NCBI GenBank assembly: GCA_021769625.1
Contig: JAETSN010000014.1
Coordinates: forward strand, 1-64,000
Reading direction: 5' to 3'
Source: [Clostridium] symbiosum
Lineage (GTDB): Bacteria; Bacillota; Clostridia; Lachnospirales; Lachnospiraceae
DNA: 64,000 nucleotides
Of the stretch, positions 54,000-62,923 are shown one piece after another; within the stretch, counting starts at the first letter, position 1; every line of letters starts with the position of its first letter. The notes under the pieces were generated by a model. It did no database searches. It was not told the origin of the DNA and saw only the letters and a program-made list of their open reading frames with translations. The position numbers and the translations under genes were made by a program.

Positions 54000-54236
54000 A
54001 TGAGCGATTTAACAGCTACAAACTGCGGATGCGGTAACGTAAGCAGAAGCGGATGCGGATGCAACAATTTCATCTGGATCATCCTTCTGCTTTTCCTTTG
54101 CGGCGGCAACGGCAATGATGACTGCGGATGCGACGGCAACGGCTTTGGCCCTTTTAACGGCAACGGCGGCTGCGAATGCATTATCTGGATCTTATTGCTG
54201 CTCTGCTGCTGCGGCGGCGGCAACGGATTCTGCTAA
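54000..54236 (+). CDS. cysteine/glycine-rich small protein with hydrophobic segments
   Basis: 78 residues from ATG 54000 behind acggagg. Alternates Cys/Gly/Asn-rich stretches (NCGCGNVSRSGCGCNN, CGGNGNDDCGCDGNG) with two very hydrophobic runs (FIWIILLLFLC; IIWILLLLCCC). Resembles the small high-cysteine chorion-like or YjcZ-type proteins annotated in Clostridia and Bacilli, some linked to spores. No known catalytic motif. A hairpin follows at 54246. Confidence 0.8.
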   Translation: MSDLTATNCGCGNVSRSGCGCNNFIWIILLLFLCGGNGNDDCGCDGNGFGPFNGNGGCECIIWILLLLCCCGGGNGFC

Positions 54237-54245
54237 AAATCCGGC

Positions 54246-54272
54246 AAAGAGGCGGCGTAAAGCTGCCTCTTT
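54246..54272 (+). terminator. hairpin behind the Cys-rich gene
   Basis: Arms aaagaggc and gcctcttt with inner gc/gc pairs; only a short T-run inside the right arm, so a weak terminator. Confidence 0.5.
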
Positions 54273-54394
54273 AGCATAAAGGCTGTACGGCCTGCCGCCC
54301 TGACATTTTCCCCCGCATCCTCTGCGCCATCTGCGGGCAGCACGATCAGACCTTTTGGTTATGAAGCATGTTTCCGGCGCATACATAATAATAT

Positions 54395-55045
54395 ATGAAT
54401 ATTTCAGACCAAACCGGAGCATTGTGCAATTCCATGGAAACGATTAAAAACGAACAGATCTATGCCTTTGACAGCTTATATACCACGAACCATATTCAGA
54501 TGCTGAAGATATTGTTACCTTGTTTAAACCCTCCCCTTCAAAAAAATCTGGCATTGTATATCAAATTTTTAGAGCTTCGTTACACTATTTCGTTTCTGAA
54601 TGCGCACCCTTATGTCCTCAGCGGATGCGGTTTTGATAAAAAATACGGGGAGCAGGAGATTCCTGTAGATGACCTGCTCCCCTACCTTACACCCAGAGAA
54701 GCTGAAAACTTCCGCCAGCTCCAGAAGAGCATGGATATGATGAAACAGTTTTCCAAAATGCAGAAAAATATGGAAGCGCTGAAGGGCATCCTGCCGGAGG
54801 GCATGGATTTTGAAACGCTGTTCGGCCAGATGATGGGTACCGGACAGCATGATACCGACAGTTCTTCCAAAAAGCGATCCGCTCCCGACGATGCCCCGGA
54901 AAAGACGGATACTCCTTTTCCGGCAGGCGGCTTCTTCCAGAATATGATGAAAAGCGCCCCTTCCGGGGATATACTGAAAAACATGATGTCCGACTCCCAG
55001 AAGGAACTGTACGAGAAATTCAACGAACGTTTTCAGAACCTGTAA
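54395..55045 (+). CDS. conserved-looking hypothetical protein
   Basis: Up to 216 residues from ATG 54395; ATG 54434 (METIKNEQIY) is the other start, and neither has a clear ribosome site. Helical N-terminal half (HIQMLKILLPCLNPPLQKNLALYIKFLELRYT), then DLLPYLTPREAENFRQLQ, a Met/Lys-rich helix, a Ser/Pro/Asp-rich disordered linker (about 150-180) and a short helical end. No membrane or signal features. It precedes a second unknown gene by 31 bp in the same direction; the two probably work together. Confidence 0.7.
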   Translation: MNISDQTGALCNSMETIKNEQIYAFDSLYTTNHIQMLKILLPCLNPPLQKNLALYIKFLELRYTISFLNAHPYVLSGCGFDKKYGEQEIPVDDLLPYLTPREAENFRQLQKSMDMMKQFSKMQKNMEALKGILPEGMDFETLFGQMMGTGQHDTDSSSKKRSAPDDAPEKTDTPFPAGGFFQNMMKSAPSGDILKNMMSDSQKELYEKFNERFQNL

Positions 55046-55076
55046 AATATATATTCAAGTGAAAGAAAGGACCCCT

Positions 55077-55385
55077 ATGGCTGCTAAACCAGAAACCCAA
55101 AACGACTATTTAACCTCCGGCGAATGGATGCGGGATAAATCTCTCTCCCATATTCCGCATTCCAAACTGGAATTCCTCCAGATCATGCTTTTTGAAAGCC
55201 GCAAGCTCAAGCAGGAAGAAATGCTTCCTTTTTTCATGTCCGTCATCAAGATCAGCCGTGAAAAAAAGATCACCTTCACGGAGGAAGAGATGGATTCCAT
55301 TCTGGAAGTGCTAAAAGAACATTCCTCCCCCGATGAACTAAGCCGCATGAACCAGATCATGCAGATGCGCAAATCCATGGGTTGA
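55077..55385 (+). CDS. hypothetical protein, about 102 residues
   Basis: Starts at ATG 55077 (MAAKPETQND), preceded by gaaagga; a start 6 codons earlier is less likely. Helical and charged, with HSKLEFLQIMLFESRKLKQEEMLPFFMSVIKISREKKI split over two helices and a Met-rich end (MNQIMQMRKSMG). Probably co-transcribed with the gene at 54395. Function not recognised. Confidence 0.7.
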   Translation: MAAKPETQNDYLTSGEWMRDKSLSHIPHSKLEFLQIMLFESRKLKQEEMLPFFMSVIKISREKKITFTEEEMDSILEVLKEHSSPDELSRMNQIMQMRKSMG

Positions 55386-55393
55386 CCTGCGCG

Positions 55394-55459
55394 CATACGC
55401 TTCGCAAATGATCCTCTATACAAGCCAACACTCATATGCTTCGCAAATGAACGTTGGCT
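55394..55459. repeat. short direct repeat with hairpin
   Basis: catacgcttcgcaaatga (55394-55411) and catatgcttcgcaaatga (55433-55450) differ at one base. The second lies in the loop of a hairpin with arms agccaac (55423-55429) and gttggct (55453-55459). It shares cgcttcgc with repeat family 1. Confidence 0.55.
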
Positions 55460-55464
55460 GCAAA

Positions 55465-55495
55465 ATGCCGCCGGACATACCTGATCCGGCGGCAT
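55465..55495 (-). terminator. terminator of leuS
   Basis: Perfect 11-bp arms atgccgccgga (55465-55475) and tccggcggcat (55485-55495) with a 9-nt loop, followed on the minus strand by TTTTGC; 12 bp behind the leuS stop. Confidence 0.7.
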
Positions 55496-55507
55496 CCTGT
55501 TCTTATT

Positions 55508-58036
55508 CTATTTCTGTACGATATTCACAAGCCTTCCCGGCACGTAGATCTCCTTCACGATCGTCCCGGTGAGCCTTTCCGCCATCATCTCTTTGGCTCT
55601 GGCAATGATATCTTCCTTCGGATCATCCTTCCCGATATTCATCGTACCGCGGACTTTTCCGTTTATCTGCACCGCAATCTCTATCGTGGATTCGATGGTC
55701 TTTGCCTCCTCAAACTCCGGCCAGTTCTGGCGGTAGAGGTATCCTTCCTCCCCGATCTTCTGCCAGATCTCCTCCGTTATGTGGGGCGCAACCGGATTCA
55801 GCAGCGTAAGGAGTGTTTTGTATTCTCCCTTTGTCACTGCGTTTTTCCGGTAAAATTCATTGATCAGCGCCATCATTGCCGCGATACCGGTATTGAACTT
55901 CAGATTTTCATAATCACTGCTTACTTTCTTAATGGTCTGGTGCATCTTCGTCTCCAGATCCGCGCTGTAGCCCTCTTCCTCAGTCATGATATCCTGCAGC
56001 TTCCAGACACGCTCCAAAAATCTCCGGCAGCCCTTCACGCCGTCTTCGCTCCAGCCCGCGCTCAGATCAAAAGCACCGATGAACATTTCATAGGTGCGCA
56101 GCGTATCCGCGCCGTAATCCCTCACAATATCATCCGGGTTTACCACATTGCCCAGGGATTTGGACATCTTCACCACAGGGTGGTCTGCCATCTCACCGAA
56201 TTTTTCCCTCAGCGCCGCCCTCGCCGCATCCTCGCTTCCGTATTCTTCCAGTAATTGCTTCTGTTCCTGCGCGGGCAGATTGGAAAAGCTGTGGGGATTC
56301 AGCCCCAGGATCATACCGTGGGAAGTTCTCTTCTGGTAAGGTTCCGGACAGGGCACCACGCCCTCATCATAGAGGAATTTATGCCAGAACCTGGAATATA
56401 ACAGATGCAGCGTGGTATGCTCCATGCCGCCGTTGTACCAGTCCACCGGCATCCAGTATTCCAGCGCCTCTTTGCTGGCCAGCGCCTTATCATTCTTCGG
56501 ATCCGTATAACGCAGGAAATACCAGGAGGAACCCGCCCACTGGGGCATGGTGTCCGTCTCTCTCTTCGCCTCTCCTCCGCAGCAGGGACAGGTGGTATTG
56601 ACCCAGTCAGTCATTGCGGACAGGGGAGATTCACCCGTATCTGTAGGCATATAGCTGTCCACATCAGGTAACTCCAGAGGCAGCTCGCTTTCCGGGATCG
56701 CCACATAACCGCATTTTTCACAATACACCACCGGAATCGGCTCACCCCAGTAACGCTGTCTGGAAAATACCCAGTCGCGAAGCTTATAGTTTGTTTTCTC
56801 TTTCCCGATCCCCTTGGATTCCAGATACTGGATCATGCGCGCTTTCGCCGCCTCCACGGGCATGCCGTTCAGGAACCCGGAATTTACCAGAATGCCATGT
56901 TCCACATCGGAATATACTTTCTGCTGTACGTCAATGCCTCCTGCCACTACTTCCACGATCGGGAGGCGGAACTTCTTCGCAAACTCCCAGTCCCTCTCAT
57001 CATGGGCAGGCACAGCCATGATCGCGCCGGTGCCGTAGCTCATCAGCACATAATCCGACACAAAGATCGGGATCTCCTTCTGATTTACCGGGTTTACCGC
57101 CAAAAGCCCGTCAAGAACCACGCCGGTTTTCTCCTTTGCCAGTTCGGAACGCTCAAAATCAGATTTCTTAGCCGCCTGCTCCCTGTAACGTTCTACCTCT
57201 TCCCAGTTTTTGATCTCCGCTTTATATTTATCCAGGATCGGATGCTCCGGGGAAACGACCATATAGGTAGCCCCGAACAGGGTATCGCATCTTGTGGTAT
57301 ACACCCGCAGTTTATCTTCTTTTCCCGCAATGGGAAAATCCACTTCCGCACCCTTAGATTTACCGATCCAGTTTTTCTGGGACACAGCGATCTTTTCCAC
57401 ATAGTCCACGCCGTCAAGCCCTTCTATCAATTTTTCCGCATAGTCCGTGATCTTCAGCATCCACTGGCTCTTCACCTTCCGGATCACCTCTGCGCCGCAG
57501 CGTTCGCATACGCCGTTCACCACTTCTTCGTTGGCAAGTCCCACCTTGCAGGAGGTACACCAGTTGATCGGCATTTCCGCCTTATAAGCAAGCCCTTTCT
57601 TGAAAAGCTGCAGAAAGATCCACTGTGTCCAATGGTAATAATCCGGATCCGTGGTATTGATCTCTCTGTTCCAGTCAAAAGAATAGCCCAGAGAGTGGAG
57701 CTGTTCTTTAAAACGCGCCACATTGTTCTTTGTCACGATCTTCGGGTGGATCTTGTTTGCGATCGCATAGTTTTCCGTAGGCAGCCCGAACGCATCCCAG
57801 CCCATCGGAAACAGCACGTTATACCCCTGCATCCTGCGCTTGCGGGACACGATATCCATCGCCGTATAGGGTCTTGGATGACCCACATGAAGTCCCTGCC
57901 CCGAAGGATAGGGGAATTCTACCAGTGCGTAATATTTCGGTTTACTGTAATCCTCAGACGTTGCAAAAGCCTGCTCGTCATCCCAGATCTTCTGCCATTT
58001 TTGCTCCACCTCCCGGTGGTTATAAACTTCTGACAT
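55508..58036 (-). CDS. leuS: leucyl-tRNA synthetase
   Basis: 842 residues. Class I HIGH variant in [19 protein letters not shown], the zinc/ZN-1 cysteines ([22 protein letters not shown]), the editing domain ([19 protein letters not shown], with the AVPAHDERD block), and [14 protein letters not shown] near residue 630; the anticodon domain and the C-terminal [12 protein letters not shown] follow. Normal length. Driven by a strong promoter (58097-58125) with only about 55 nt of leader, so no T-box control. Confidence 0.97.
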   Translation of the reverse strand: MSEVYNHREVEQKWQKIWDDEQAFATSEDYSKPKYYALVEFPYPSGQGLHVGHPRPYTAMDIVSRKRRMQGYNVLFPMGWDAFGLPTENYAIANKIHPKIVTKNNVARFKEQLHSLGYSFDWNREINTTDPDYYHWTQWIFLQLFKKGLAYKAEMPINWCTSCKVGLANEEVVNGVCERCGAEVIRKVKSQWMLKITDYAEKLIEGLDGVDYVEKIAVSQKNWIGKSKGAEVDFPIAGKEDKLRVYTTRCDTLFGATYMVVSPEHPILDKYKAEIKNWEEVERYREQAAKKSDFERSELAKEKTGVVLDGLLAVNPVNQKEIPIFVSDYVLMSYGTGAIMAVPAHDERDWEFAKKFRLPIVEVVAGGIDVQQKVYSDVEHGILVNSGFLNGMPVEAAKARMIQYLESKGIGKEKTNYKLRDWVFSRQRYWGEPIPVVYCEKCGYVAIPESELPLELPDVDSYMPTDTGESPLSAMTDWVNTTCPCCGGEAKRETDTMPQWAGSSWYFLRYTDPKNDKALASKEALEYWMPVDWYNGGMEHTTLHLLYSRFWHKFLYDEGVVPCPEPYQKRTSHGMILGLNPHSFSNLPAQEQKQLLEEYGSEDAARAALREKFGEMADHPVVKMSKSLGNVVNPDDIVRDYGADTLRTYEMFIGAFDLSAGWSEDGVKGCRRFLERVWKLQDIMTEEEGYSADLETKMHQTIKKVSSDYENLKFNTGIAAMMALINEFYRKNAVTKGEYKTLLTLLNPVAPHITEEIWQKIGEEGYLYRQNWPEFEEAKTIESTIEIAVQINGKVRGTMNIGKDDPKEDIIARAKEMMAERLTGTIVKEIYVPGRLVNIVQK

Positions 58037-58096
58037 ATATTATCCTTCCCGCTGCCTATGAAGTACAGCCTGTATTTTTCAAAGAATCCTTTCTAA

Positions 58097-58125
58097 ATAT
58101 TACCTATACAGTAACTTTTTGTCAA
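58097..58125 (-). promoter_or_regulatory. strong sigma-A promoter of leuS
   Basis: Minus strand -35 TTGACA (58120-58125), 17-bp spacer, -10 TAATAT (58097-58102). Confidence 0.82.
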
Positions 58126-58129
58126 GTCA

Positions 58130-59005
58130 TCATTCTTTTCCCTTTTCTTTTGATATCACAGGAAATTGCGGACTGGTAAAATCTCCCTCCGGCGACAGGC
58201 CACAGTTTGCTCCAAAAGTATCATATATGAAAGAGAATGTTCCCCACGGTGCCTGCGCTATATAGCATGCACCGTCTCCGTAAACGCCATACAGGCGCAT
58301 CACTTCTATCATCTGTTCCCTGGGAATCCTCACGCATCCGGCCGATCCTTCTTTTTTTCCTATATCGCAGTGAAGAAACAGAGCCGTCCCCTTTTTTTCT
58401 ATTGCATTTTTATTATAGCCCGCATTCAGCACATATTCGTAGAACCCCTTATATTTTTTGGTACCTACACGTTCACCTTCACCGGCCCAGTACGGCTCCA
58501 GCCGGTTCGTTTCATCCGCCCACACATAGTCCGCAGTCACTTTAACATAATTTTCCGGAAAACCATCAAGCGGATCCCCCTGTCCAAAAGGAGTGTCCAT
58601 CTCAAATACACCGATGGGGGTGGTCTTATCCCCCATCACACGATTATTGCTCATGCCGTTCTTTCCCAGTCTGCCGGGCACACAAAAACGCTGCTCCCAG
58701 ATATCATCCTCTCCGTCCGGCCGTTCATATACATACACCCGACATTCGCTGCCGCCAATCCCTTCCACTACCACCAACACTCTTGCCTCCTCAGGCAGCA
58801 TAAAACGCTGCACATCAAAAGACAGCGGAATTTCCGGCTGTCCAGGCATTTCCGTCCCGGCAGCAGCTTCCGCTCCTATTGTCTGCCCAGTCCCACCATA
58901 AGCCTTTCCGGTTACTGTCACAGACAAACTCAATATTACAGTAAAGAGTGCTAACAAACTGCTTTTTACCCCTTTTCTCCAGATATTTTTCATCTTCGCA
59001 TCCAT
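58130..59005 (-). CDS. secreted L,D-transpeptidase (YkuD domain)
   Basis: 291 residues. Signal peptide (LLALFTVILSLSVTVTGKAYG), then a catalytic YkuD domain at the C-terminal half: TPIGVFEMD, LHCDIGKKEGSAGCVRIP with His212 and catalytic Cys224. It forms 3-3 peptidoglycan cross-links or attaches proteins to the wall. The middle segment (LPEEARVLVVVEGIGG) has a more unusual sequence. Own promoter (59036-59064); good ggggag site. Confidence 0.9.
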   Translation of the reverse strand: MDAKMKNIWRKGVKSSLLALFTVILSLSVTVTGKAYGGTGQTIGAEAAAGTEMPGQPEIPLSFDVQRFMLPEEARVLVVVEGIGGSECRVYVYERPDGEDDIWEQRFCVPGRLGKNGMSNNRVMGDKTTPIGVFEMDTPFGQGDPLDGFPENYVKVTADYVWADETNRLEPYWAGEGERVGTKKYKGFYEYVLNAGYNKNAIEKKGTALFLHCDIGKKEGSAGCVRIPREQMIEVMRLYGVYGDGACYIAQAPWGTFSFIYDTFGANCGLSPEGDFTSPQFPVISKEKGKE

Positions 59006-59035
59006 GCCTTTCTCCCCATCATAATTCCTTCAATT

Positions 59036-59064
59036 ATTATACAAATCTGCATCCGTGCAGTCAA
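59036..59064 (-). promoter_or_regulatory. sigma-A promoter of the L,D-transpeptidase gene
   Basis: Minus strand -35 TTGACT (59059-59064), 17-bp spacer, perfect -10 TATAAT (59036-59041). Confidence 0.82.
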
Positions 59065-59236
59065 TCTTTTTTGTTGGTTTCCGGACTTTTGACGCAACAG
59101 TTTATCCTCCGGTTTTCCTGCTGCTCTTTTTCTGTCTTCATTCTCCGGACACAGGAAAACACCCGCACATTTCTGCACAGGTGTTTCTTTTATACCCCTC
59201 TATAACAATAACCCCTATTTTAACCATTTACCTCAG

Positions 59237-61321
59237 TTATTCGCCGTCAGCCAACGCTGCTGCTCTGGCAGCAACTTCCTTTTCCTGAATGTCGGAAGGA
59301 GCCTGTTCATAGCGGGCAAATTCATATGCATATACGCCTCTGCCGCCGGTCATGGAACGAAGATCCGTGCAGTAACCGTAAAGCCCTGTCATCGGAATAT
59401 CCGCTTCAACAACAGTTTTTCCGCCGGGTGCAGGATTCATGCCGAGTACGCGGCCTCTTCTCTTGTTCAGATCACCCATCACATCGCCGGTATAACTGTC
59501 AGGCACCGTTACTTTCAGATTGGCAATCGGCTCCATCAGCACAGGACCGGCATCCATAAATCCCTTTTTGAAGGCCTGACTTGCCGCCGTCTTGAATGCC
59601 ATTTCGGAGGAGTCTACCGGATGGTAAGAACCATCGTATAAAACAGCTTTTACACCTACTACCGGATAGCCGGCAAGAGGGCCTCTCTGTACGGAATCCG
59701 CGATACCCTTCTCCACTGCGGGGAAGTAGTTCTTCGGCACAGCACCGCCCACCACTTCCTGCTCAAAGATATAAGGAGTCTCCAGATCACCGGAAGATTC
59801 AAAACGCATTTTAACATGCCCGTACTGGCCGTGCCCGCCGGACTGCTTTTTATATTTATATTCCACGTCGGATTTCTTGCGGATGGTCTCGCGGAAAGCA
59901 ACTTTCGGCTCAGCCATCTCGATCTCCACTTTATACTCATTCTTCAGACGGCTTGCCACCACATCGAGATGCAGATCCCCCATACCATAGAGGAGAGTCT
60001 GTCTGTTCTCGGAATCATTCACCACTTTGATGGTCAGGTCTTCATGCATGATCTTCTGCAGGGACTGGGAAATCTTATCGATATCGCCCTTATTGACAGC
60101 ATTGTAGCGCTTGTATGTATAAGGAACGGACGTTTCCGGCCTGCCGTACTTGATCACATGCTGCTTTGTGGAAAGGGAATCGCCTGTTCTTGCAGCGGTC
60201 AGTTTCGCGATGGCGCCGATATCGCCCGCATGGAGTTCCGGTACTTCGATGGGCTTGTTGCCCTGCAGTACATAGAGTTTTCCCGCTTTCATCTCCACGT
60301 CTTTATCTACGTTGTAGATCATATCATCCGGTTTCAGTACGCCGGAATTTACCTTGATCATGGAATATTTACCGATAAACGGATCCACGATGGTCTTCCA
60401 AACCACTGCAGATTTTGCTTTTGCGAAATCATAGTTCGCCTCAAAGATCTCGTTGGTCTTCATATCAACGCCGGCAATCTTCCTGTTTTCCGGGCTCGGG
60501 AAATATTTCAGGATATCATCCAGCAGTGTATAGACGCCCTGACAGAGCATGTTGGAGCCCATCGTCACAGGGACAACGCTGCCGTCCATCACGCTGACAC
60601 GCAGCGCCGCACGGATCTCAGCCTCGGAGAAGGTTTCTCCTCCGAAATAGCGTTCCATAAACTCCTCTGAAGTCTCCGCCACCGTCTCCAGCAAAGTATC
60701 ACGGCAGATCTGCAGGTTCTCCTTGCTGTAATCCGGCACATCACAGGGAACAACTTCCTTGCCCTGCCATCTGTTGCCGCTCTCCGTGATCACATTGATA
60801 TAGCCCACAAACTTCTCATTTTCCCTGATCGGCAGATGGAACGGCGCGATCTTCTTCCCATAGCGCTCGGTCAGATCTGCCACTACCTGCCGGAAAGAAG
60901 CGTTGTCAATATCCATATCATCCACATAAATGATACGCGGCAGATTATACTTTTCACAGAGTTCCCATGCCTTTTCCGTGCCGACTTCCACGCCTGCCTT
61001 GCCGGACACTACAATGACTGCGGCCCCTGCAGCATTCATCGCCTCTTCCACTTCTCCCACGAAGTCGAAATATCCCGGCGTATCCAGCACATTGATCTTA
61101 TAACCTTCCCATTCCACAGGTATCAAAGTCGTATTGATGGAAATACCTCTTGCCTGTTCTTCCTTACCGTAATCGCTTATTGTATTCTTATCGGATACCT
61201 TGCCCATTCTGGATGTGATCCCGGACAAATATGCCATTGCCTCTGCCAGTGATGTCTTTCCGCAGCCGCCATGCCCCAGTAATACAACGTTTCTAATCTT
61301 GTCGGTTGTGTAAACGTTCAT
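59237..61321 (-). CDS. elongation factor G-like GTPase paralogue
   Basis: 694 residues from ATG 61321 behind ttggagga; a 27-residue upstream extension is rejected. EF-G layout: GTPase domain, domain II, and domains III-V (GGHGQYGHVKMRF, SYTGDVMGDLNKRRGRVLGM). The G motifs are altered: P-loop GHGGCGKTS (16-24), DTPGYFDF with Tyr84 in place of the catalytic His of DTPGH, and YVDDMD (134-137) in place of NKMD. So it is a member of the EF-G-like (FusA2-type) family, not the main EF-G. GTP use and ribosome role are probably modified. Confidence 0.9.
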   Translation of the reverse strand: MNVYTTDKIRNVVLLGHGGCGKTSLAEAMAYLSGITSRMGKVSDKNTISDYGKEEQARGISINTTLIPVEWEGYKINVLDTPGYFDFVGEVEEAMNAAGAAVIVVSGKAGVEVGTEKAWELCEKYNLPRIIYVDDMDIDNASFRQVVADLTERYGKKIAPFHLPIRENEKFVGYINVITESGNRWQGKEVVPCDVPDYSKENLQICRDTLLETVAETSEEFMERYFGGETFSEAEIRAALRVSVMDGSVVPVTMGSNMLCQGVYTLLDDILKYFPSPENRKIAGVDMKTNEIFEANYDFAKAKSAVVWKTIVDPFIGKYSMIKVNSGVLKPDDMIYNVDKDVEMKAGKLYVLQGNKPIEVPELHAGDIGAIAKLTAARTGDSLSTKQHVIKYGRPETSVPYTYKRYNAVNKGDIDKISQSLQKIMHEDLTIKVVNDSENRQTLLYGMGDLHLDVVASRLKNEYKVEIEMAEPKVAFRETIRKKSDVEYKYKKQSGGHGQYGHVKMRFESSGDLETPYIFEQEVVGGAVPKNYFPAVEKGIADSVQRGPLAGYPVVGVKAVLYDGSYHPVDSSEMAFKTAASQAFKKGFMDAGPVLMEPIANLKVTVPDSYTGDVMGDLNKRRGRVLGMNPAPGGKTVVEADIPMTGLYGYCTDLRSMTGGRGVYAYEFARYEQAPSDIQEKEVAARAAALADGE

Positions 61322-61408
61322 GTGAATTCCTCCAATGCTGGTAATTTTACAGGCATTGTGCACAGAAAATCCCGACTTTTTCATTTCCCGCAAAACGCCC
61401 ATAGGGAT

Positions 61409-61437
61409 ATTTTACTAAAGTTTTCGGTATTTTACAA
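61409..61437 (-). promoter_or_regulatory. promoter of the EF-G-like gene
   Basis: Minus strand -35 TTGTAA (61432-61437), 17-bp spacer, -10 TAAAAT (61409-61414). Confidence 0.6.
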
Positions 61438-61499
61438 GAGTGATTATTCATTTTCACCAGTTTTTTTGCGACAATTCGACCTCAATATCAGTTATATAT

Positions 61500-61528
61500 T
61501 TGACATTCCACCTAAAAATCTCTATAAT
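61500..61528 (+). promoter_or_regulatory. consensus sigma-A promoter of tyrA
   Basis: -35 TTGACA (61500-61505), 17-bp spacer, -10 TATAAT (61523-61528): a full match to consensus. Transcription should start near 61535, so the 163-nt leader is made almost entirely of repeat family 1. Confidence 0.85.
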
Positions 61529-61538
61529 TGAGCGCAGC

Positions 61539-61671
61539 AATACGAGCAAAAAGCGTAGCGTTTGCGAGTCGGTCTTTGGCGATACGAGCAAAAAGCGCAG
61601 CGTTTGCGAGTTTGCCTTTCACGATACGAGCAAAAAGCGCAGCGTTTGCGAGTCGGTCTTTGGCGATACGA
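61539..61671 (+). repeat. 42-bp tandem repeat forming the tyrA leader
   Basis: Three units whose 29-bp cores are at 61541-61569, 61583-61611 and 61625-61653 (period 42), plus the start of a fourth. The core, beginning tacgagcaaaaagcg, is the reverse complement of the core repeated in the helicase gene at 1-117. Each unit is an imperfect palindrome (gcaaa...tttgc). Confidence 0.9.
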
Positions 61672-61697
61672 ATCATTTTGAACTGGGAGTTTTGAGC

Positions 61698-62807
61698 ATG
61701 AAAGATTTCGAAAATATGCATTACGGTTTTATCGGGCTCGGCCTGATCGGCGGGTCCATCGCGCGGGGGCTTCGGGAGAAATTTCCGGGATGTAAGATCA
61801 CGGCCTACGATCTGGAGTCATCCTCTGTGGAGGCCGCGAAAAAAGACGGCGTGGTCAATATATGCGCCTATGAGATCGACCGGGTTTTTTCGGCGTGCGG
61901 GCTCGTTTTTCTCTGCGCGCCGGTCTCCTGCAATGATGAAAACCTGCTTCTGCTGCAGAAAGTGCTGGACAAAGACGCGCTGATCACTGATGTGGGAAGC
62001 GTGAAGAGCGATATCCATGCCCATATTAAGGCGGCTGGGCTTGAGGCACAGTTTATCGGCGGGCATCCCATGGCGGGAAGCGAGCGGACCGGATACCGGA
62101 ATTCCAGAGCAAAGCTTCTGGAAAATGCCTATTATATATTGACGCCAACGGAAAAAACACCTGCCCAGAAAACAGCTTTCATGGAAAAACTGGTGAAAGT
62201 TCTCGGGGCTATTCCGCTGATTTTGACCGCCGAAGAACATGACTATGTGACTGCCGGTATCAGCCATCTCCCTCATGTGATTTCCGCCTCCCTTGTCAAT
62301 CTGGTAAAAAGTAAGGATAATGCAGACGGTATTATGAAACTGATCGCAGCGGGAGGTTTTAAGGATATTACCCGAATCTCCTCCTCCTCCCCTGTGATGT
62401 GGGAACATATCTGTATGACAAACAGAGAGAACATCCTTGCCCTGCTGGATAGTTATATGGAATCCCTGCAGGATATCCGGCGCTCTATCCAGACATGCGA
62501 TGCGCAGGCCACCTACGACTTTTTTGATTCCGCCCGCAGTTACAGAGAATCCTTCACAGATGTCTCCGGCGGCCCGATCAAAAAATCCTACGTTTTCTAT
62601 GTGGACATCCCGGATGAACCGGGCGCCCTCGCCACCATCGTAACACTGCTCGCCTTCCAGCAGATCAACCTGAAAAATATCGGCATCACCCACAACCGGG
62701 AAGTGGCGGAAGGCTCGCTTTTGATCGAAGTCTGGGAGGAAAAGGATATCGCACGGGCACAGGAGGTCTTATCCTCCAAGGGATATATGGTACGCGTCAG
62801 AAAATGA
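61698..62807 (+). CDS. tyrA: prephenate dehydrogenase with ACT domain
   Basis: 369 residues from ATG 61698 (MKDFENMHYGFIG), with gggag ten bases upstream. NAD-binding GLGLIGGSIARGL, LITDVGSVKSDIH, FIGGHPMAGSERTGY (prephenate His region) and ISHLPHVISASLV are TyrA signatures; the C-terminal ACT domain (DIPDEPGALATIVTLL) probably mediates tyrosine feedback. The frame stays open upstream through the leader repeats, but no start codon lies between the promoter and 61692, so that part is untranslated. Followed by aroA in the same direction. Confidence 0.95.
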   Translation: MKDFENMHYGFIGLGLIGGSIARGLREKFPGCKITAYDLESSSVEAAKKDGVVNICAYEIDRVFSACGLVFLCAPVSCNDENLLLLQKVLDKDALITDVGSVKSDIHAHIKAAGLEAQFIGGHPMAGSERTGYRNSRAKLLENAYYILTPTEKTPAQKTAFMEKLVKVLGAIPLILTAEEHDYVTAGISHLPHVISASLVNLVKSKDNADGIMKLIAAGGFKDITRISSSSPVMWEHICMTNRENILALLDSYMESLQDIRRSIQTCDAQATYDFFDSARSYRESFTDVSGGPIKKSYVFYVDIPDEPGALATIVTLLAFQQINLKNIGITHNREVAEGSLLIEVWEEKDIARAQEVLSSKGYMVRVRK

Positions 62808-62923
62808 CCCGCTGCCGTATCATAAATCAAATCTGTACAGACATGATATACCTGCGGCATAAACTGCGAAGCTATCTGCCGCTTCCATAAAACATATATG
62901 CAGATACGGAAAGGACGTACACA

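Noticed and set aside
53777-54223. Minus-strand 148-codon frame
   Set aside because: Its first two thirds are antisense to the Cys-rich gene and read as Pro/Leu low complexity; only the last 30 codons look protein-like and have no good ribosome site.
58037-58129. T-box leader before leuS
   Set aside because: The promoter lies only about 60 bp before the start codon, too short for a T-box.
61440-61697. An N-terminal extension of TyrA translated through the tandem repeats
   Set aside because: The open frame starts upstream of a consensus promoter whose start site is near 61535, no ATG/GTG/TTG lies in frame within the repeats, and ATG 61698 has its own ribosome site and begins the normal TyrA sequence.
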